Origin: an uncultured Gemmatimonadota bacterium
GTDB lineage: Bacteria > Gemmatimonadota > Gemmatimonadetes > Gemmatimonadales > Gemmatimonadaceae
Assembly (NCBI GenBank): GCA_946479015.1
Contig: CAMLEQ010000078.1
Span: 1-11,900 of the forward strand
DNA length: 11,900 nucleotides
Direction: 5' to 3'
Both the position numbers and the translations under genes were made by a program. Under the pieces are notes generated by a model, which saw only the letters and a list, made by a program, of their open reading frames with translations, searched no databases and was not told where the DNA came from. This document shows, piece after piece, positions 6,153 through 11,900 of this stretch (position 1 is the stretch's first letter; every line of letters begins with the position of its first letter).

Positions 6153-8026
6153 TTCCAGAACTGCCAGCGCACGCCGTACACGAACCGCTGCCGCGGCTGC
6201 AGGAACCCGGGCACGTACTCGAACACCTGCGGCCGGATGCCGTACGAGGAGTTCCAGAAGATCACCGCGTCCTGGATGCGGATCTCCACCCGCGTCACGA
6301 TCGTGTGGCTGTACACCGCCACCGGCACCGCATCGCTGAACGCTTCGCTCGCGCCGGCCACCGGAAAGAGCACGTTCTGCCGGTACTCGTGCGCCACGGA
6401 GCCGAGGAAGCCGAAGTTGCCGCTCGGAAAGCGGCTCATCCACTTCGTGTCGATGTACAGCTCCTCGCGCGATTGGAGCTGCGGGCGATACCACCCCGCC
6501 GCGTTCCACCGCACCCCCCAGAGGTCCACGCCGAGATCCTTGTAGATCTTCCCGCGGATGCCGCCGAACACCCCCGTCGCCGCGGCGGATGTCGCGGAGT
6601 GGAAGGCCGTGTCGTACGCGATGAGCCCGGGCACCACGGTGACGTCGCGCCGGAGCACGCCGCCGCTCAGCCATGTACGCCCGAGGCGCAGGTCCAAGCT
6701 GCCGCGCGCCCCCCACCGCGACCCGCCATCGAGCCCTCCGCCGTGTCGGCGCGTGACGGCGCCGTTCAGGCTCAGGAAGGAGAGCGGCGAAAGGCGGACC
6801 GCGGCTTCCTCCTCCGAGGTGGTGTCCGCCCCGCGATGCTCCGCCCTGAACGAGACGCCGAGCACGGCGTGGTCGAACGACGCACGCGCGGAGAGCGCGT
6901 TGCGGTGGCTCCCCTCGACCATGCGGAAGCGGTCGGTGGCGCTCAGCCTGACGGGGCCGCGGGTGATCCCGGCCGCCGCCACGTACTGCGCCACCGTGCG
7001 CACGGTGTCCGCGTTGTCCGTCGCGCTGAACGGCGTGTGCTCGTCGAAGCGGTGGGTGGACGCGATGGCCTGCACCCACGAGCCGGAGTCGGGATCGCCG
7101 TAGCCGGCGCGCACGTAGCCATCGAGACGCGTGCGCTCCTGCGGCGGGATCGTGCCGGTGCCGAGCTGCGAGACCTGCTCGTCGCGCGAGCGGCTGGCGC
7201 GCGTCGCGAACGCATCGAGGCTCCACTTCCGCTTCGCCCACCCGAGTCGCCCGATGAGGGACAGCTCGTCGCCGCCCCCGACGTCGCTGTTGCTCGACGT
7301 GCCGAACTGCTGGCCGGCCACCTGGAATGCCATCCCGTTGCCGTATCGCTTGCCGTAGAAGCCGCGGTACAGCGTGGTGGACTGGCTGCCGTCGGCCACG
7401 TCCACGCGGGTGCTCGTGGTCGTGCGCCGCACGCTCCACGTGCGCGCGTACACGCGCAGCTCGTCGGCGCCGCGCTCCACCTCGAGGCTCTCCAGCGACC
7501 AGAGCTGCACCTCGCCCAGATCGAGCGCGCCCGGCGACCGCGGGTCGAGCGCATCGATCTCCACCCCATCGATGAACACGCGCACGCGCGACGGATCGCC
7601 GAGGTACGCGGCCGTCATCGGCGACGCCAGCCAGCCAGAGCGGAACGTGGTCACGCCGGGGATGCGCGAGAGCAGATCGAAGAGCGTGAAGTTGCCGATC
7701 GAGAAGAGCTGGTCTCGATTCCAGCGGTACTCGGCGGCCGGATCGAGGAGCGGCGGCAGCGATGCGTGCGCGAGCGCGGCCTTGATGGTGTCCTTGGGCA
7801 CCTTGCTGGTGTCCGCGAGCGTGTCCGACGGCAGGGGAACGGCACGTCCCGCCGCCGTGTCCGCGGGCGCGCGCACGCTGTCGCGGCGCGCGCCACCGGT
7901 GTCGGCCGCCGCGCGCGCGCTGTCTCGTGCAGCCGCGGCGGTGTCGCGGGCGACGCCCTGGGCCGCGAGGGCGGCGGGCACCGCGCAGAGCAGCAGCAAC
8001 AGCCACGCGGCGCCGGCGCGCCGCAT
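6149..8026 (-). CDS. TonB-dependent receptor-like outer membrane protein with plug domain
   Basis: This 625-residue protein has a signal peptide (about 1-21/22: MRR, a leucine-rich core, cleavage near ALA-AQG). Next comes a tether rich in Asp-Thr/Asp-Ser and Ala/Arg (24-85), then a plug-like domain (about 98-197) with FTLFDLLSRIPGVTTFRS (113-130), VRVFIDGVEID (148-158) and SLESLEVERGADELRVY (177-193). The rest has alternating aromatic/polar beta-strand texture and ends in VRWQFWN, fitting a C-terminal barrel strand. No TonB box and no carboxypeptidase-like N-terminal domain are seen, and the length is at the small end for the family. The substrate is unknown. ATG at 8026 lies 11 bp after the pepA stop and gives a clean signal peptide. 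No well-spaced Shine-Dalgarno is seen, so coupling to pepA is likely. It might be a plug-containing barrel that does not work with TonB. Confidence 0.8.
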   Translation of the reverse strand: MRRAGAAWLLLLLCAVPAALAAQGVARDTAAAARDSARAAADTGGARRDSVRAPADTAAGRAVPLPSDTLADTSKVPKDTIKAALAHASLPPLLDPAAEYRWNRDQLFSIGNFTLFDLLSRIPGVTTFRSGWLASPMTAAYLGDPSRVRVFIDGVEIDALDPRSPGALDLGEVQLWSLESLEVERGADELRVYARTWSVRRTTTSTRVDVADGSQSTTLYRGFYGKRYGNGMAFQVAGQQFGTSSNSDVGGGDELSLIGRLGWAKRKWSLDAFATRASRSRDEQVSQLGTGTIPPQERTRLDGYVRAGYGDPDSGSWVQAIASTHRFDEHTPFSATDNADTVRTVAQYVAAAGITRGPVRLSATDRFRMVEGSHRNALSARASFDHAVLGVSFRAEHRGADTTSEEEAAVRLSPLSFLSLNGAVTRRHGGGLDGGSRWGARGSLDLRLGRTWLSGGVLRRDVTVVPGLIAYDTAFHSATSAAATGVFGGIRGKIYKDLGVDLWGVRWNAAGWYRPQLQSREELYIDTKWMSRFPSGNFGFLGSVAHEYRQNVLFPVAGASEAFSDAVPVAVYSHTIVTRVEIRIQDAVIFWNSSYGIRPQVFEYVPGFLQPRQRFVYGVRWQFWN

Positions 8027-8037
8027 CGCGACCGCGC

Positions 8038-9516
8038 TCAGCGCGCCCTCCCCCGCGCGAGCTCCACGAACGTTCCCACGGGGGTGCCGGTGGGACCCTT
8101 CGGGAGCCAGCCCAGGTCGGACTCCGAGTACGCCGTCCCGGCGATGTCGAGGTGCACCCACGGGAACTCCTCGGCGAACTCCTTGAGGAACATCGCCGCG
8201 GTGATCGCGCCCGCCGGGCGTCCGCCGGTGTTCTTGATGTCCGCCACGTCGCTCTTGATCAGCTCCTTGTAGTCCTCGAGCATCGGGAGCTGCCACCCCG
8301 TCTCGCCGGAGCGCTTCCCCGCCTCGAGCACCTCGCGCACCAGCGCCTCATCGTTGCCGAACACTCCAGTCGCCGTGTGCCCGAGGGCGATCACGCACGC
8401 CCCCGTGAGCGTGGCGGCGTCCACCACCGCCGCGGGCTGGAAGCGCCGCGCGTACGACAGCACGTCGGCGAGCACGAGCCGCCCCTCGGCGTCGGTGTTG
8501 ATGACCTCGATGTACTTGCCGAGGTGGCTCCGCACCACGTCGCCCGGCTTCACCGCCGTCCCCGACGGCATGTTCGTGGTGCTTCCCACGAGCCCCACCA
8601 CGTTCAACGGGAGGCCGAGACGGCCGATCGCCTCCATGGCGCCGAGCACGCCGGCCGCGCCGCACATGTCGAACTTCATCGCCTCCATCCCCTGCGCGGG
8701 CTTGATGGAGATCCCGCCGGAGTCGAAGCAGAGTCCCTTCCCCACGAGCGCGAGCGGCTTCGCGTCCGCCGGTCCCTTCCGGTACTCGAGGGCGATGAGC
8801 TTCGGGTCCTGGGGCGTGCCCTGAGCCACGCTGAGGAAGGAGCCCATCTGCTCGCGCTCCATCTCCGCGCGGCCGAGCACCGTCACCTGCATGCCGTGAC
8901 GGGCGGCGATGTCGCGCGCGGTCTCGGCGAGGAAGTCGGGGGTGCAGAGATTGCCGGGCATCATGGCGAGGCGGCGCGCGAGCGCCATCCCTTCGCCCAC
9001 CGCGATCCCACGGGTCAGCCCGTCGCGGGCCGCGCGCTCGTCGTCGACGATGATCTCGGCGTGCTCGAGCTCCGGCTTGCGCTCCTCGGCGGGCGGGGGG
9101 GACTTGAGGTCCGCGTAGTCCCAGGCGCCCATGGCGAGACCGACGGCGGCCGCCTCGACGGCGTCGGCGCCGCCTCGCCCGTCCCACCACGCGAGCGCCG
9201 GCACGCCCATCCGTCGTGCCTGACGGGCGGCGAGTCCGCCGGCGCGCCGGAGCGCGGCTGCCGGATCCGTCGCGTCGCCGAGGCCGACGAGCAGGATGCG
9301 GCGCGGGCCGCGCTCGGCGCCGGTCAGGTGGAGCGTCTCGTCTCTGGCGCCGCGGAAGTCGCGGCGCTCGAGGGTGCGGGCGAGAGCGCCGCCGAGTGCG
9401 GAGTCGAGCGAGGCGATCGCGCCGCCGGGCGTGGCGCCCTTTGCGAGGGCGATCACGAGCAGCGGCACATCGAGCGAGGCGAGATCCGCGCGTCGCGCGG
9501 TAAGGCGAAGGGGCAT
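8038..9516 (-). CDS. pepA: Leucyl (cytosol) aminopeptidase, M17 family
   Basis: PepA removes N-terminal residues from peptides using a two-metal centre and works as a hexamer in the cytoplasm. The protein has 492 residues, normal for the family. The variable N-terminal domain spans about 1-160. The catalytic domain carries all expected metal and active-site residues: K260 (VGKG), D265 (FDSGG), K272 (IKP), D283 (KFDM), then NTDAEGRL (340-347) with D342, E344 and R346. ATG at 9516 has GGAG 8 nt upstream and gives the usual start; the frame stays open to 9723 but that extension is Arg-rich and not family-like. Some PepA proteins also bind DNA, which cannot be judged here. It heads the minus-strand cluster, divergent from hppD. 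Confidence 0.95.
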   Translation of the reverse strand: MPLRLTARRADLASLDVPLLVIALAKGATPGGAIASLDSALGGALARTLERRDFRGARDETLHLTGAERGPRRILLVGLGDATDPAAALRRAGGLAARQARRMGVPALAWWDGRGGADAVEAAAVGLAMGAWDYADLKSPPPAEERKPELEHAEIIVDDERAARDGLTRGIAVGEGMALARRLAMMPGNLCTPDFLAETARDIAARHGMQVTVLGRAEMEREQMGSFLSVAQGTPQDPKLIALEYRKGPADAKPLALVGKGLCFDSGGISIKPAQGMEAMKFDMCGAAGVLGAMEAIGRLGLPLNVVGLVGSTTNMPSGTAVKPGDVVRSHLGKYIEVINTDAEGRLVLADVLSYARRFQPAAVVDAATLTGACVIALGHTATGVFGNDEALVREVLEAGKRSGETGWQLPMLEDYKELIKSDVADIKNTGGRPAGAITAAMFLKEFAEEFPWVHLDIAGTAYSESDLGWLPKGPTGTPVGTFVELARGRAR

Positions 9517-9522
9517 GATCGG

Positions 9523-9544
9523 CGCTCCACGATGTAAAGGAGCG
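9523..9544 (-). promoter_or_regulatory. Small hairpin that would hide the pepA Shine-Dalgarno
   Basis: On the minus strand CGCTCC (9544-9539) is complementary to GGAGCG (9528-9523) across a 10-nt loop. The second arm contains GGAG, the pepA Shine-Dalgarno. The first arm is also needed by the larger upstream hairpin (9569-9539), so the two structures exclude each other. Confidence 0.35.
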
Positions 9545-9569
9545 AGCGCGGCATCGCCGCACCCGCTCC
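9539..9569 (-). promoter_or_regulatory. 14-bp hairpin in the pepA leader, terminator/attenuator-like
   Basis: Read on the minus strand, 9569-9556 pairs with 9552-9539 around the triloop GAT. There are twelve Watson-Crick pairs and two G-U wobbles, then TTTACAT. On the plus strand the two wobble positions become A-C mismatches, so the structure fits minus-strand RNA, the pepA sense. It resembles an intrinsic terminator with a short T run, but no gene lies upstream on this strand, so a leader element (attenuator or 5' stem) is the better reading. Confidence 0.45.
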
Positions 9570-9828
9570 GCCAGGTGAGGAAATGTACAGCCGCGCATCG
9601 GCGGCGACGAGTGCGCGCACGCGACTTGCTCGGACGACTTCGTCCGATGGCGCGATCGCGCGGTCGCCCCGCGTGACGCGCGCTGCGTCGCGAGGCGCCA
9701 CGCGCGGCACGCCGCCGAAACACATGATTCAGGGGCGGAACTTACCCTCGCCCCCCGCGGGCGGCAAGCGCGCCTTCGCGATGCGCGAAGCGTGCCGCGC
9801 GTCGGTAGCATCCACGGGGCACCTCGCG

Positions 9829-9834
9829 CATAAT
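9829..9834 (+). promoter_or_regulatory. Candidate -10 box of hppD
   Basis: CATAAT matches TATAAT in five of six positions in an AT-rich pocket (GCATAATTCCACTATG) within very GC-rich DNA. It would place the transcription start near 9841, giving a leader of about 58 nt. No convincing -35 box is seen 16-18 bp upstream, so an activator may be needed, or the call may be wrong. Confidence 0.35.
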
Positions 9835-9844
9835 TCCACTATGA

Positions 9845-11023
<1,179 letters not shown>

Positions 11024-11033
11024 GCCGTCGGCG

Positions 11034-11065
11034 GCGCCGGCGCGGACTCACGGGCCCGCCGGCGC
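11034..11065. repeat. Perfect 9-bp inverted repeat between hppD and hmgA
   Basis: GCGCCGGCG (11034-11042) and CGCCGGCGC (11057-11065) are exact reverse complements across a 14-nt loop, starting 10 bp after the hppD stop. There is no T-tract, so an intrinsic terminator is unlikely; it could stabilise the hppD mRNA end or slow transcription into hmgA. Chance is possible in such GC-rich spacer DNA. Confidence 0.35.
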
Positions 11066-11100
11066 GCCGGGCACGAGCGGGCTCACTCAGGCGACACGAC

Positions 11101-11900
11101 ATGCCGATCTACCACACGCTGGGACGCATTCCGCGGAAGCGGCACACCATCTTTCGCCGCCCCGACGGCGGGCTGTACTCCGAGCAGCTCGTGGGGCACG
11201 AGGGATTCACCGGCACCTCCGCGCTCCTCTACCACGTGCATCCGCCCACCACGGTGACCTCGGTGCGGCGGTGCCGCGAGCTGCGCTACGAGGCGGATGA
11301 GGACGCGACGCTCAAGCACCGGCACTTCCGCACCTCGCAGGTGCGGCGCGGCGGAAGCCCCACGCTCGACCGCATCCCGCTGCTGTTCAACGCCGACGTC
11401 GCCATGCTCTACGCGGAGCCGGACCGGCAGGACGAGCACTTCTACCGGAACGCGCAGGCGGACGAGCTGGTGTACGTGAGCAAGGGGCGCGGCGTCCTCG
11501 AGTCGCAGTTCGGCGATCTGCCGTTCGGCGAGGGGGACTATCTGGTGATCCATCGCGGGATCATGCACCGCTTCCGCTTCGACGCCGCGGGCGATCCCCC
11601 CAAGCTCCTCGTGATCGAGAGCCGGGGACACATCCGGTGGCCGAAGCGCTACCGGAACGAGTTCGGGCAGCTCGTCGAAGGCGCCCCGTACTCCGAGCGC
11701 GACATCCGCAGGCCGATGGAGCTGCGCACGCACGATGAGCGGGGCGAGTTCCCGATCCTCGTCAAGCAGTACGACGGCCTGAACGAGGTGATGCTCGACC
11801 ACCACCCGTTCGATGTCGTGGGGTGGGACGGGTACTTCTATCCGTGGGCGTTCAACATCCGCGACTTCGAGCCCATCGTGGGGCGCGTGCACCAGCCGCC
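11101..11900 (+). CDS. hmgA: Homogentisate 1,2-dioxygenase, N-terminal two thirds (cut by window edge)
   Basis: This cupin-type Fe(II) enzyme opens the homogentisate ring to maleylacetoacetate. The first 266 codons are present and the gene runs off the right edge in frame. The N-terminus YHTLGRIPRKRHTIFRRPDG (4-23) and YSEQLVGHEGFTGTSALLYH (26-45) match the shorter (about 380-aa) class seen outside Proteobacteria, which lacks the SGFGNEF start of the longer enzymes. QADELVYVSKGRG (118-130), GDYLVIHRGIMHRF (145-158) and ESRGHIRWP (173-181) are cupin and family segments. The visible part ends at FEPIVGRVHQP, where the His probably corresponds to the active-site His ahead of the iron ligands; the ligands themselves lie beyond the edge. 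ATG at 11101 has no strong Shine-Dalgarno. It follows hppD by 77 bp, and the pathway link supports the call. Confidence 0.9.
   Translation, partial: MPIYHTLGRIPRKRHTIFRRPDGGLYSEQLVGHEGFTGTSALLYHVHPPTTVTSVRRCRELRYEADEDATLKHRHFRTSQVRRGGSPTLDRIPLLFNADVAMLYAEPDRQDEHFYRNAQADELVYVSKGRGVLESQFGDLPFGEGDYLVIHRGIMHRFRFDAAGDPPKLLVIESRGHIRWPKRYRNEFGQLVEGAPYSERDIRRPMELRTHDERGEFPILVKQYDGLNEVMLDHHPFDVVGWDGYFYPWAFNIRDFEPIVGRVHQP

Noticed and set aside
6108..8006. Second long minus-strand frame overlapping the receptor gene
   Set aside because: It is Arg-rich in a shifted frame, with no motif and no start context; the frame ending at 6149 carries the signal peptide and plug.
6029..8272. Very long plus-strand open frame (747 codons) opposite the receptor gene
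   Set aside because: The translation is His/Arg/Ala-rich with no domain. It mirrors the codon bias of the real minus-strand gene, which has a signal peptide and plug motifs.
7927..9537. 536-codon plus-strand open frame opposite pepA
   Set aside because: It is a high-GC shadow of pepA, whose catalytic residues are all intact on the minus strand.
9517..9723. N-terminal extension of PepA by 69 residues
   Set aside because: It is Arg-rich and covers the leader hairpins. ATG 9516 has a Shine-Dalgarno and the standard PepA N-terminus.
11083..11892. Minus-strand open frame opposite hmgA
   Set aside because: The plus strand clearly encodes homogentisate dioxygenase; the antisense product has no recognisable feature.

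Overview
The window is a GC-rich bacterial chromosomal segment made almost entirely of housekeeping genes. GC richness, the mix of gene families, an Asp-Thr/Asp-Ser-rich tether on an outer-membrane receptor-like protein and the short class of homogentisate dioxygenase fit a Gemmatimonadota-type Gram-negative. That placement is an inference from gene style, not proven by a marker here. No mobile element, CRISPR array, tRNA or rRNA was seen.

Layout: nine genes lie head to tail on the minus strand, read from right to left: pepA (M17 leucyl aminopeptidase), a TonB-dependent-receptor-like outer membrane protein, yicC (RNase-associated YicC family), gmk (guanylate kinase), rpoZ (RNA polymerase omega), coaBC (coenzyme A synthesis), a family 4-like uracil-DNA glycosylase, dnaB (replicative helicase) and radA (cut by the left edge). 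Junctions are tight: gaps of 11, 37, 12 and 13 bp, overlaps of 4, 11 and 44 bp, and one wider gap of 97 bp before radA. The yicC-gmk-rpoZ-coaBC block matches an order known from many bacteria. Here it is followed by a DNA repair/replication trio (udg-dnaB-radA). A sigma70-like promoter with a perfect TTGACA -35 box sits just before yicC, so the block probably has its own promoter besides read-through from pepA.

On the right, divergently transcribed after a 382-bp intergenic region, are hppD (4-hydroxyphenylpyruvate dioxygenase) and hmgA (homogentisate 1,2-dioxygenase, cut by the right edge). They encode consecutive steps of tyrosine catabolism.

No new multi-gene system is evident. The points worth a second look are mostly regulatory and small-scale: a 14-bp hairpin in the pepA leader whose two non-Watson-Crick positions are G-U only on the pepA sense strand, overlapping a second hairpin that would hide the pepA Shine-Dalgarno; a 9-bp inverted repeat that would hide the radA Shine-Dalgarno in read-through RNA; an inverted repeat on the yicC promoter with a near-leaderless start; a uracil-DNA glycosylase with His in place of one expected Fe-S cysteine; and a receptor gene set inside a housekeeping operon.
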